NCBI GenBank assembly: GCA_050084985.1
Contig: JBITNC010000001.1
Span: forward strand, 56,358,001-56,422,000
Length of the DNA: 64,000 nucleotides
Direction: 5' to 3'
DNA from: Nageia nagi
Lineage: Eukaryota; Pinophyta
Under the pieces are notes generated by a model. That model did no database searches and had not been told where the DNA came from. It saw nothing but the letters and a program-made list of their open reading frames with translations. The stretch's first letter is position 1. Every line of letters begins with the position of its first letter. Shown here piece by piece: positions 9,519 to 21,869 of the stretch. The translations under genes were made by a program, and so were the position numbers.

Positions 9519-12500
9519 ATGGTTGAAACCTTCATTCCCAAGCATATACTCGATGGTTCCAACTTTGGAATATGGGAACCTTGTATGAAAGCTGAGTTAC
9601 AAGCAAGGAAGCTATGGTAGATAGTTAGTGAAGATTTGGTCGCTCCTACTGATGAGAAGGCTCTTGAAGTATACAACTCAAAGAATGAGTTAGCAACTTT
9701 AATGATTTATCGTGCAGTTTCAGATTATGTCCTTCTCATGATCTCTTCATCAACTTCAGCAAAGGAAGCTTGGGATAGGCTAAAGAAAATTTACCTTGGG
9801 TCAAAATTTTCAAGGAGGTTCACCATTTTACAAAAGTTGCTGTAGTATCATCAAGGTGAAGATGAAAGTGCCTCTATCTACTTGAACAAAATCATTGACC
9901 TCAAGACACAACTGGTTGGCTGTGGGTGTAACTGGATCAATGATGAGTTCATGGTATTCATCATTCTTCAAAGCCTTACTACAAAGTTTAGTAACTTTGT
10001 CATGGTTATGGAAACAAGGCTTGATGATGAAGAAGATGTCATCTCACTTGATAACCTTTCTAGACTCCTTCTGAAGCATGAGGAAACTTTGAACAAGAAA
10101 ATGTTGAACCTTTCTCCAAAGGACAATAGCATTGCTCTAGGAGCAACCAAAACTCCTTTCAAGAAAAAGTTCAAACATCATAAATTCAAAGATAACAAGT
10201 CCTCATCTACCTTCAGAAAGTATGACAAAAAGGGCAACAACAATGGCAACTACAGGTAAAGGAATGACAAAGTTGGATCAAGCAATCCAACACCTCAGGA
10301 AAAGTTTGATGGAAATTGTAACTTTTGTGGCATCTTTAGGCACAAAGAGTATGATTATCGCAAAAATAAATTTGCTCAAAAAGGCAAGGGAAATGCAAAT
10401 GTGAGAAATTTCAATAATAGAAAGAAGAACAAGCATACTGCTATTGTTACCTACTACTCAATGACTCAAACTATTTCAAATGATTAGATTGTTGATTCAA
10501 GATGCACTAATCACATGTGTTATGAAAAGGATAAGTTTGAAAACTTTCATAAGTACAAAAAGGATGCAATTGTGATAGGTGATAATACAGTCCTTGATGT
10601 TCAAGGAATAGGGACTGTGAAGATTCATGGAAAGACTCTTGATAATGTCTTTTATGTGCCTAAACTAAGGATGAATCTCATCTCTGTAATTCAGATTACA
10701 AGGAAAGGATGCTCATTTGAGTTTACCTCACACTCCTAGTGTGTTAAGAAAGGACTTGCCACCTTAATGAAAGGATCAGTAAAGGATGACCTTTATATTA
10801 TGGATCAAGTACCTTCAAAAATTTGTCTTACTGCAAATGTTTGTTCAAAGGATAATCTTTGGCATCAATGATTAGGGCACCTTAACCACAAGAGTATTCA
10901 AGATATGAAAACTCAAGCACTTGTGGAAGGTTTACCTAATATTTCACCCATAATTGGTCTCTGTGAAAGGTGCATTCTAGGAAAGATGAATAGACAAAAG
11001 TTTGAAAAAGATAAGGCAACTTGAGCTACTCGTCCTCTTCAGCTTGTGCATTCAGATTTGATGGGTCCATTTCAAACTAAGTCTCTAGGGGGAGCTTCTT
11101 ATGTTATGACCTTCATTGATGACTTCAGTAGGATGACATTTGGTTATCTATTTGAGCACAAGGATCAAACTTTTGATAGGTTTAATGACTTCAAGGCACT
11201 TGTTGAAAATCAAACTGATTTTAAGATCAAGATGCTGAGATCTGATAATGGGGGTGAGTATAATAGTAATGAGTTTAACGACTATTGTGTTAAACATGGG
11301 ATCAAGCGACAATTCACAGTCCCTTACACCCCTCAGCAAAATGGAGTTGCTAAAAGGAAGAATCGCACCATTATGGAAATGGCAAGATGCATGTTGGGTA
11401 ACCTTCCTAGTTTCTTATGGGGAGAAGCTGTTCACACTACTATTCACACCCTAAATAGGTGTCCTACTAAGGTAGTTGAAGGTAAAACTCCATATGAAGC
11501 ATGGACAAGAAAGAAACCTAATCTCTCACACTTTAGAGTCTTCAATTGTGATGCATTTGCCTTCATTACCTCAGAGAAAAGAAAGAAGCTAGATAAATGA
11601 TCAAAAAAATGCATCTTTGTGGGGTATGATAATTAGCATAGAGGTTACAGGCTCTACTCCTCATCCCATAAAATAGTCTTTATTTCTAGGGATGTCAAGT
11701 TCAATGAACTTTCTAAGGATATGACCTCTCATGCTGAGGTGTCTAATTCAAATGATTCTTCACCTACACCTAACTAGTTGGATGATCATGTAGAGAAGTC
11801 ACCATAAGAGCAAAATTCTCCAGCACAAATAATTACAAGGAGTATGACCTTGAATAACTCTTTATTTACCAAAATTGAAAATACGCATGAGCCTTCAACC
11901 TTCAAAGAAGCTTCCAAGCAAGAGTGTTGGATGGAAGCTATGAAAGTTGAGTATGAGTCGCTCATGAAAAATGAAACTTGGGATTTGGTTCCTTATCCCA
12001 ATGAGAAAAATGTGATTGGCAATAAATGGATATACAAGGTCAAGTATAATTCTGATGGAAAAATTGAAAAGTACAAAGCAAGGCTAGTGGCCAAAGGATT
12101 CGCTCAAAAATATGGTATTGATTATGAGGAAACCTTTGCTCCTGTGGCCAAGATGCCTACTGTCAGGATAATCCTTGCTCTTTCTACAGCTCAAGGATGG
12201 AAAGCTTTTCAACTTGATGTCAAAAGTGCATTTCTCAATGGTGACTTGGATGTTGAAATCTACATGAATCAACCAGAAGGATTTATTCCCTAAGGAAAAG
12301 AGTCTCTTGTGTGCAAGCTAAAGAAGTCTTTGTATGGACTTAAGCAAGCACTTAGAGCATGGTACAAGAAAATTTTAGGATTCTTTGCAGATATTGATTT
12401 TTCCAAGTGCTTCTCTGACTCAGATCTCTATGTACTCAATTAAGGAAAAGACGTGGTCTTAATTCTCCTTTATGTGGATGATCTTCTCATAACTGGCAAT

Positions 12501-13436
12501 AATATTGAAATCATCCAAGAGTGCATCTCCAAACTGAAGGCAACATTTGAAATGATTGATGTAGGTCTATTGCATTACTATCTTAGGATGCAAGTATACC
12601 AACACAAAGATTGTACTTATCTTAGTCAATCTAAGTATATATCAGACATCTTGTAAAAGTTTGGAATGGAGGAGTGTAAATATGCTGCAATACCTATTTC
12701 TCCTAGAATCGTTGTATCATTGAGCTCAAATTCTTAGTTTCCTGATGCTACAGCTTATAGGCAATTGATTGGTAGTCTTCTATATCTGACTATCTCTCGA
12801 CCTGATATTGCCTTTGTAGTGAATCTGATGGCATGATTCATGCAAAAACCATATGTTGAACACCTCAATGCTGTTAAGCAAATCTTGAGGTATGTTGCAG
12901 GGACAAAGGATCTTGCTCTTAAGTATTCCAAAGTGCCCTCAATTGTTCTCTCTGGGTTCTCAGATTTTGATTATGGGGGAGATAGAGATGACAAAAAATC
13001 AACCTCTGCATATGTGTTCAACATTGGTTCAAGTGCTATCTCTTGGGCTTCCAAGAAGTAACCTACTGTCACTCTTTCTACCATCGAAGTTGAATATCGA
13101 GCCATGTCTATTGCTACCCAAGATGTTATTTAGCTGAGGCATCTTTTGAATGAAATTGGGTATAAGCAAAATGGCCCGTCTCTTATTTATTCAGATAATC
13201 AATCGGCTATCTCTTTGGCTAAGAATCTTGTGTTCCATCAAAGAACCAAACATGTGGAAATCTAAGCCTATTTTATCAAGGAGAAGGTTCTAGATGACAT
13301 CATACACTTGGCGTATTGTCCATCTACTGAAAACTCCACTGATTTATTCACCAAGCCCCTTCCTAAAGCTCAGTTCAGCAAGCTTAGGGATTCTCTCAAG
13401 TTAGTGAAGTTGCCCTCAAGGGGGAGTGAAGTTTAA
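9519..13436 (+). pseudogene. Element B gag-pol with about 19 in-frame stops
   Basis: A single 1306-codon frame with no net frameshift, from an ATG after 'ttgtagta' to a TAA. Order: gag (codons 1-280) with a damaged CCHC knuckle ('CNFCGIFRHKEYDY'); protease near 10485 with Asp-Ser-Arg instead of Asp-Ser-Gly; integrase (11046-11600) with 'DLMGPF' and 'SDNGGEY'; reverse transcriptase (11844-12660) with intact YVDD; RNase H to the end ('DLFTKPLPKAQ'). The integrase third catalytic residue, 35 residues after the second Asp, is Lys (11352-11354) where the family has Glu. Comparison with A and E puts nearly all stops at Gln, Arg or Trp positions. Known family role: self-copying polyprotein. This copy cannot encode it without stop suppression. 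Confidence 0.93.
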
Positions 13437-13499
13437 ACTTTTGTTAGTGATGACAACTTCACCTCTAAGAGGCCTTTTTGATTGTACATTCTATATGTC

Positions 13500-13790
13500 T
13501 ATGGTAAGTTTGCTCTGCATGACAAACTTGTTGTACAATTGTTGTTATAGAGTGTTGATTATTTTATACCTCAGTGGTAAGTTTTCTCTATGTGACAAAC
13601 TTGTTGTACATTTTATACCTCCATGGTAAGTTTGCTTTGCATGAGAAACTTGTTGTACAAATTTTGAGCATATAGTAAATATACCTCCGTGGTAAGTTTG
13701 CTCTGCGTGAGGAACTTATTGTACATTCTATACCTCCGTGGTGAGTTTGCTCTACGTGAGAAACTCGTTGTACAATTTTTATGCTCTATT
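13500..13790 (+). repeat. Tandem hairpin-like repeats in B 3' UTR
   Basis: Five units of about 45-65 bp, each with 'ggtaagtttgctctgc' then 'gaaacttgttgtaca'-like sequence. AAGTTT and AAACTT flank a short loop, so most units can form a small stem. One unit of the same type, followed by diverged units, lies in the 3' UTRs of A (from about 20585) and E (from about 52860). Confidence 0.8.
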
Positions 13791-14250
13791 AAAAATCAAC
13801 ACATGTCTATGTACAACAGGTGACTATGAGTGATGGCTTAGCATCTCTGTGATGACTTATAGTGCACCATTGATCAATTATTTATAAGATGGCATTATTT
13901 GATTCTCTTATTTGAATATATGATGCATCTAACTGATTTTGTTCATGAGTTGCTTGTAGCATGCATGATCTTTTTTAGAAATGCAGGTTACTCACCTTGT
14001 GTAAGCAAGCTCATGGAGACTCACATGTCAGCTTAAAGTTGATCGAATACTATGTACAGTGAAACCAGTTGTGGTTAATGATTGTATTGTAAACTATTTT
14101 TGTCAAATGGTAATGTAGTGAGTCTCATACTAGTTCTCAAAAAGATTTTCAAATATGTAAATGTTCTCATCTCCACTTGTATCTCTATGGAGGAGAATTC
14201 TCTCTTACTCTCTCTCTTCTCTCTTCTACGCTCTATCCCAATATTGTATT

Positions 14251-14259
14251 AAGGGGGAG
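14251..14259 (+). other. Polypurine tract of element B
   Basis: AAGGGGGAG immediately before the 3' LTR at 14260. It is the plus-strand primer for reverse transcription; A has the same sequence at 30811-30819. Confidence 0.9.
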
Positions 14260-14741
14260 TGTTAGAATTTGTAATGAAATATTGTGAATATCTAAACTCC
14301 TTGTAAATTCAATTAATCACTTAAGGGTATGTAGATACCTTAAGGGATTAATTGAATTCTTTAATATGTAGACTTTGACTTTACCAAGTGGTTAGTTGGT
14401 AGGTTAAAGTTAGGTGATACATTTATTGTAACCCTAACCTTACCCTTGGGTTAAAGGGAGGTTAGGGAGGTGCTCTCAAGCTATAAATAGAGGGCCTCTC
14501 CTCTTGTAACATAACTAAGTTTTTGGAGTAATATTACTCTACTAGTTGTGTAGGAGAGGAAGAGAATAGTTGTAAAAGGGGCATACTTGAGAATTGAGAT
14601 ACTAGTTGTGGATGTACTCCCAAGGAGGGAGGAACCACATTACACTTGTGTTATCTTGTGTGATTGTGTTATCTTGTGTATGATTGAGTTTCCTAGTCTT
14701 AGGTCCTTGAGGATTTGTTTAGATCTAGTCTAAATCCTTCA
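14260..14741 (+). repeat. Element B 3' LTR
   Basis: 482 bp, about 98% identical to the 5' LTR at 5965-6445. It contains the palindrome at 14306-14358 and a TATAAATAG box near 14483. It is followed by the target duplication ACAAG at 14742-14746. Confidence 0.96.
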
Positions 14742-16529
14742 ACAAGGAACCCTCTAATGTCCTCTACATTTCTAATCTCCTTCATGGACTACTCCTTCTT
14801 GTGTTGTGCTCAGCTCACAGTCCACTCATTGCATCCCTTCATAGTTTGTGGACAACCTTGCACATGTTAATGTTTGGGATGGGACTCATTCGTGACTTGG
14901 CTCCGCACTTGCTGACCAATCTCCTCTGCATGCTGCGTTGCTTATCCACCACCAACTCGCACTCTATCTAGTAGCCTTGCAGACCACTCCTCCTTGTCCT
15001 AGTGATGGTCATCATTCCTATTAAATGCCTTTCTATTTTTAGAAAATTATGGCAAGTATTAAAGAATGTTTCCTCTTCTTAAAAATTTTAGGCATTATTT
15101 TTTTTTGCTACTTGTTATTATTTTTAAGTGGGTACTTTCCTTAATGGTAAAAAGGTTAACCTAACACTAAAATTTATGCATTGATCAATTTTTTACATTA
15201 ACCATTACTTAAGTAATTTTTGGTAAAACTTGGCATTTTGGTCAAAGTTTTAAGGAAAACCAGTTTACTTTTTCTCATACTATAGGGATCATGCTTTCTT
15301 AAGAGATAAATTTGTTTATTAAAATAAAACTTGTAATATTGTCTTAAGAATTTATTGAAGGGGATCATTGTTTTTAAGTAAAAAAAGGGGGAAATATTTA
15401 GGAGTTTCTTTACTTAATTTTTTATGCTTAAAATGCATATTTATCTCTTGGAAACTTTATGGATATGGATATTTTAATTAATTTTTAAAGTTTTCTTATT
15501 ACTTCAAATTTTAAGTTATGAAAATATGGAATAATGCATGACTCCCTAATTTTTCTCCTTATGCAAATTTAGGAATGGTGCATATCTTTTTTAAGTTATG
15601 AATGATGCATATTTATTACTTAAGTTATTAATGATGCATATTTATTAATTAAGTTATGGAATGATGCCTATTTATAATTTAATCCTTGATGCCTCAATTT
15701 GTTTTACAAAAATGGACTTGTGCAAAATATGGACTATGTAAAGATGTCCTTTAGGGGTTAGTAAATAAAACCCATTGGATACTTAGGTTTCAAGTTATGA
15801 GCGAATGATGTTTTACTTATGCTCTTTTACTTCATATTTTATTTTTTATTTATACAAACAAAAATGCAAACATTGATATGAGCAACCCTCTAAAATGAAT
15901 ACATCTGCACATACATTTTGCAACATGACTTGTTTGGGGAGCCATGAGGTGAGGATAGGTAGACTAGAGCCTTTAAGTCTAAAGATCCAAGTGGTAAAAA
16001 GTTTGTACTTCTTAATTGTCCTTAAGTCCTCTATTGGTATATATTTAACTCTAATAGGTGGATAAGTATATGTGTAGTGATACCACATATTTGCATGTTC
16101 ATTTAGGGATTATCCTAATAACCTAGGAGGAAAACTTGAAACCTAATCAAGATTAATAAATTGGCCAATCCAATAAACATTAAAACCTTGAAAAATAGCT
16201 AGTATTTCTCCTTATGAGAGCATATTGCTACCTAAAGGGAACTGGTTGAGTATTGGTAGTACTTGGGCACCTTTTGTATGGCCATCGAGATGAAGACCTA
16301 ATTTTAGATAAGAAAACAAGTCTCAACAATGTCACTCTACATATATAGTTCTTGAGATGAGAAATATATTTGGGTACATGGGGTTATTATTTAACATTTT
16401 CACTTATGATTCAAATCAAGCTTGTCTTTAGTGTTAAATGTAACATGTATTATTTACTTGATTAAAATTTCAACATTTAATGTTGTTTATTAAATCATAT
16501 ACTTATTATTTTACATTCTTATGTAGCAA
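14742..16529 (+). other. Element A leader, second part
   Basis: Continuation of A's leader after B. It is C-rich to about 15010, then AT-rich with repeated 'aatgatgcatatttatta' phrases (15590-15670), then the conserved block shared with B and E (15735-16320), then AT-rich sequence up to the gag start. No coding potential. Confidence 0.75.
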
Positions 16530-19500
16530 ATGGGATAATTCTTTTTACCTAAATAAATTCTTAATGGTTCCAACTATGGGATTTGGGAACCTTAGATAAG
16601 ACCTAAATTATAGGTAAAGAAGCTTTGGAAAATAATGAATAAGAACCTTGTACCTCCTACATATGAGAAGGCATTAGAGGCTTACAACATAAAGAATGAG
16701 CTAGCAACCTCTATGATTTACTATGTATTTTTAGATGATGTGCTCTTGATGATTTCCTCTTCAACATTGACAAAGGAAGCATGGGATAAGCTTAAGCAAA
16801 TCTACCTTGGTTTAATTTTTTTAAAAAGATTTACCATACTCCAAAAGTTGCTTCAATCTCATCAACGGGAATATGAAAATATGGCTATCTACTTGAACAA
16901 AATCATTAACTTAAAGATCCAACTTGTTGCTTATGGGTACAATTGGATCAATGATAAGTTCATGGTCTTCATCATTCTTCAAAGCCTTTCTTCAAAGTTT
17001 GAAAACTTTGTTATGGTTATATAAATAAGGTTTGATGAAGAAGAAGAAGTCTTCTCCCTTAAGAACCTTTCAAGGCACCTTTTGAAGCATGAGGAAACCC
17101 TTAACAATAAGGTGTTGATTTCTTATCCTAATGATAATAACATTACTTTTGAAGCAACCAAAACTCCTTTTCAAAAGAAATTCAACCATCAAAATAAATC
17201 TTATCCTTCTTCCTCCAAAAGGTTTGAGAAAATAGGTAATAGCTACAAAAGTAACATGAATAACAAAAATAATAACTACAGCAACAAAAATAATGGTAAC
17301 AACAATCATTTCAAAAAAAGAGATGAAAAATGTAAAATAAACACTCCTTATCCTAAGAAAAAGTTTGATGGTAATTGTAACTATTGTGGCATTCAAGGTC
17401 ACAAAGAAATTGATTGCTACAAAAATAAAAGAGAGGAAAAGAACAAAGGCAATAGAAATGTAAAGAATTACAATGGAAAGAAAAATATAAATGTTGGTTT
17501 TATTGCGATGCTCTGCTCCTTGTATCACTCTTTTTCATCTGAATAGATTATTGACTCTGGTTGCATGAATCACCTATGCTTTGAAAAAGAAAAGTTTGAA
17601 AACTTTCATAAGTATAAAAAGGATGCAGTTGTGATAGGTGATAACTCTACCCTTGAAGTCCAAAGAATTAGGAGTATGTTGATTCATAGAAAGGTTCTTG
17701 AAAGTATTCTCTATATTCCTAAGTTAAGGATGAACCTTCTCTCCATGATCCAAGTTGCTAAAAAAAGATAGTATTTTGAGTTTGATTCTCAATTCTAATG
17801 CATTAACAAGGGACTTGCCACTTTGGTTAAAAGATTAGTGAAAGATAACCTTTACATTATGGATCAAGTTACATCAAAGAGTGTCTTGCTTCTAGTGTGT
17901 TTTTAAAGAAAAATATTAGCACCATTATTTAGGGCACCTTAGCCACAAAAGTATTCAATTCATGAAAGACCAAGAACTTATGGAAGGTTTACCTTCAATA
18001 TCTCTTTCGAATGGTTGATGCGAGAAGTGCATTCTTGGTAAGATGCATAGACAAAAGTTTGAAAAAAATAAGGTAACAAAAGCATATCAACCTCTTCAAC
18101 TTGTGCATTTAGATTTGATGGGTCTATTTCAAATTAAATCGCTTGTAGGAGCATCTTACATCTTGACCTTCATTGATGACTTTAGTAGGATGACCTTTGG
18201 GTATCTACTTGAGCACATGGATCAAACCTTTGAAAGTTTTAAGATTTTTAAGGCCTTTATTGAGAATCAAACTAACCTCAAAATCAAGATGTTGAGATTA
18301 GATAATGGAGGAGAATATAACTACAATGAATTCAATGACTATTATGTTAAGTATGGAATCAAGAGGCAGTTTACAATTCTATACATTCCTCAGTAAAATG
18401 ATGTTGTTAAAAGGAAAAATAGAATAATTATAGAGATGACTAGATGCATGTTGGGTAATCTTTCTAAGTTCTTATGGAGTGAAGCTATGAGCACTGCTAT
18501 TTAAACCTTGAATAAGTATCTCACAAAAGCTATTTAGAGTAAAACTACTTTTGAGCCATGGTCAAGAAGAAAACCTAACATTTCTCACCTTAGGGTGTTT
18601 GTTTGTGAATCTTTCTCCTACATTATTTTTAAGAAAAGGAAAAAATTATATAAAAGAGATAAAAAATGCATCTTTATGGGTTATAACAATAATCATAGAG
18701 GTTATAGGCTCTACTCTCCACTTATAAAGCAATATTCATTTCAAAGGATGTAAAGTTCAATGAACATATTGAAGAATTTGTTTCTAATGAGAATGTTGAT
18801 GATTTAGAAGACTCTTCAGTTGCTCCTAGCTAGTTGGATTTTGATATAGACAAGTCATCATAGGAATAAAATTTTCCAATATAAAGGGTAACAAAGAGCA
18901 TGACCTTGAAAAAATCCTTAATTGCTAAGATTGATAACAAGCATGAGCCCTCAACCTTCAAAGAAGCTTCTAAGCATAAGTGTTGGATGGAAGCCATTAA
19001 AGTGGAGTATGAGGCACTTATGAAAAATAAGATTTGAGACTTGGTTCTTTATTCCAATGAAAAGAATATGATTGGCAATAAGTGGATCTACAAGGTCAAG
19101 TTCAATTCATTTGGAGATATTGAGAAATACAAAGCAAGGTTAGTAGCTAAAGGTTTTACTTAGAAATATGATGTAGATTATGAGGAAACCTTTTCTCCTA
19201 TGGTAAAGATGCCTACTATGAGAATAATTCTTACTCTTTCTACAACTCAAGGATGAAAAGTATTTCAACTTGACATCAAAAGTGCATTTCTCAATGGTAA
19301 CTTAGATCTAAAAATCTTTATGAATCAACTAGAAGGGTTTATTTTGGAAGGTAAAGATTCCTTTGTGTGTAAGCTAAAGAAATCATCGAATGGACTTAAG
19401 CAAGCACCTTGAGCTTGGTATAGAAAGATTTTAAGGTACTTTATAGACATTGGATTTTTTAAGTGTTTATTTGAATTCGATCTATATGTGCTCAATTAAG

Positions 19501-20493
19501 GAAAAGATGTGGTCTTGATTTTCTTTTATATGGATGATCTTTTGATTACTGAGAACAATGATGAAATCATTCAAAAGTGCATATTCAAACTTAAGGCAAC
19601 ATTTGAAATGATTAATCTTGGTTTTTTACACTACTATCTTGGAATGCAAGTGTATCAATATGAGTATTGTACTTACCTCACTAAATCTAAGTATATATTA
19701 TACATCTTGCAAAAGTTTGGCATGGAGGAGTGTAGATATGCTACAATCCTAGTCTCTTCTAAAATCACCATTTCTCTAAGCTTCAACTCTCAGTTAGCTG
19801 ATGCTATAGCTTATAGATAATTAATTGGTATTCTTTTATATTTTACTATATCCAAGCCAAATATTACCTTTATAATGAATCTGATGGCATGATTCATGCA
19901 AAAACTTTATGTTGAGCATCTCAATGTTGTTAAGCAAATCTTGAGGTATATTACAGGGACTAAGGATATTGCTCTCAAGCATTCCAAGTTGCCCTCATTT
20001 GTTCTCTTTGGATTATCAAGATTCTAATTATGGGGGAGATAGAGATGAAAGAAAATCAACTTTTACATATGTGTTTAGCATTGGTTCAGGTGTTATCTCT
20101 TAGGCTTCCAAGAAGCAACCTACTATTTCTCTTTCCACCATAGACGCTAAATATTGCGGCATGTCTATTGCAACCTAGGAAGCCATTTGGCTAAGGCATC
20201 TTATAAAAGAAATTGGGTATGAGCAAGGTGGCTCATCTTTGATTTCTTTAGATAATCAATCAGCTATTTTTTTGATTAAGAATCTTGTGTTTCATCAGGG
20301 AACAAAACATATGAAAATACATGCCCATTTTATTAGGGAAAAGGTTCTTAATGGCATCATACACCTAGAGTATTGTCCATCCATATTAAACTCTATTGAT
20401 TTATTCACCAAGCCCCTCTCAAAAGCTCAATTATGTAAGCTTAGGGATGCTATCAAGTTGGTGAATTTTCCCTCAAAGGGGAGTGAAGTTTGA
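16530..20493 (+). pseudogene. Element A gag-pol remnant
   Basis: Homologous throughout to B and E, with many stops. Gag (16530-17540) is Asn/Lys rich and keeps a complete CCHC knuckle ('CNYCGIQGHKEIDC', about 17377-17418). A TAG at 17544-17546 stands where copia proteases have Trp, immediately before 'IIDSGC', so the protease Asp-Ser-Gly is kept. Integrase (18043-18640) has 'SRMTFGYL' and 'LDNGGEY', and Lys (18409-18411) for the catalytic Glu. Reverse transcriptase has YMDD (about 19527-19538). RNase H has a TGA at 19890-19892 also seen in B and E. It ends 'FPSKGSEV'. The start is placed by homology with E (ATG after 'tgtagcaa'). It is not functional. Confidence 0.9.
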
Positions 20494-20579
20494 ATTCTTG
20501 TGTTGAATTCATGTTTATGATGACAACTTCACCCCTAGGAGGATTTTATGCTATATAATGTTGATTTTGTTATACACCT

Positions 20580-20850
20580 TTTTCATGGTAAGTTTGCTCT
20601 ACATGAGGAACTTATTATACAAATTGGCCAATCTAGCATTGTTTAGTTATCCATATGTGAGGAACTCTTATGTGTCTTTTGGCACTATTCAGTTATCCAT
20701 ATGTGAGGAACTCATATGTGTATGCTCTATTTTTGGTCAATCTAGCACTATTTAGTTATCCATGTGTGAAAATTTTTTATATGTATTTTGGCACTATTCA
20801 GTTATCCATATGTGAGGAAATCATATGTGCATGCTCTATTTTGTAATGAT
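20580..20850 (+). repeat. 3' UTR tandem repeats of element A
   Basis: One 'ggtaagtttgctctacatgaggaactt' type unit is followed by about four units built on 'agttatccatatgtgagg' with spacers such as 'ggcactattc' and 'tggtcaatctagca'. The same arrangement lies in E at 52860-53225 and a less diverged form lies in B. The array is followed by single-copy sequence up to the element C insertion at 21023. Confidence 0.8.
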
Positions 20851-21869
20851 AATCAACACATGTTTTATATATAGTAGATGACTATAAGTTTTTTGGCATG
20901 GTATATTTGTGATGACTTATAATGCACCATTGATCAGTTTATGATGGCATTTGTGTGATTCATATATCCTTTATAAGATGAATATGTTGCATCTAACTAA
21001 TCTTGTTATTTGAGCTCCTTATTGTTGGACTTCGAGTGACACTGAGAGGGGGGGGTGAATCAGTGTATAAAAAAAATAATCAATTTAAGCTTCTTAAATA
21101 AAGATAGATTAAAAGCCAAAGAAAATTGAGCAAGCACACCAAGTACATCACACAACACCAGATATAATGAGGTTCACCAGATTGGCTACATGCTCGAAAA
21201 TGACTGCTTGGACTCCAATCCAAATCCAGTCATTAAAGAAAGCTTACAGATTCACAGCACCAACTGTGAAGGGTAGCACCAACTACCACTTTAAAAATAG
21301 CAGCACCTACTGCTTGGAGCACCAACTCTAGCTCTCAAGCACCCACTTGATACAACATTCAAAAAGGAGGAAAGAATACAGTTCTAGAATACCCTCAATG
21401 GTCTAACTCTAATGCTCATTGTTTGATCTCACCACATAGCTCCAAAGTAACATAGTTAAACAATCACTATACTCTCTGCATATTCGTTTGCTCACTTCAC
21501 CTCCTCTTGATACTCCCTTCTTCCACACTATTCCCTCTCACCTACACACTTCTCTACTCACCAGTTTTCACTCAATCTACAATCCACTCTACACGTACAT
21601 TCCTACAACCGTTACACATCAAGAAAACCCCCACAAAACTGTTCCTGTAATAACACGTTATCAAAAACAAACTGAAAAGGAATCTTTATTTGTAACTGCT
21701 CCTACACTAAGAGAGTTCACTATCTGAGACTTGCCTAAATAGAGTTGTTCAGACAAGTATAGCTCTTTCTCCACTGATTCCGGAGATTTGACAGTATCTG
21801 ATTATTTAGTTTTGGAGTCTCTTTCTATAGCCTAGAGATTGACTAGCTTACCGGATGTTTATTGTATAC

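Larger units (their letters stand above)
5965..14741 (+). mobile_element. Element B: young Ty1/copia inside element A
   Basis: 8777-bp copia element with LTRs at 5965-6445 and 14260-14741, a perfect 5-bp target duplication ACAAG (5960-5964 and 14742-14746), a primer site at 6448 and a polypurine tract at 14251-14259. The two LTRs differ at about 7-9 positions in 481 bp, so this is the youngest complete element in the window. It has a leader of about 3.06 kb and a gag-pol frame (9519-13436) of 1306 codons with no net indel but about 19 stops. It sits in the C-rich part of A's leader. Its pol is homologous to those of A and E, but its LTR is a different subtype. Confidence 0.97.

Noticed and set aside
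17070-17528. 152-residue open frame on the minus strand, hydrophobic
   Set aside because: It is the antisense of the Asn/Lys-rich gag tail of element A; the same shadow appears at 49368-49826 in E. AAT/AAA-rich sense codons give Ile/Phe/Val-rich antisense frames.
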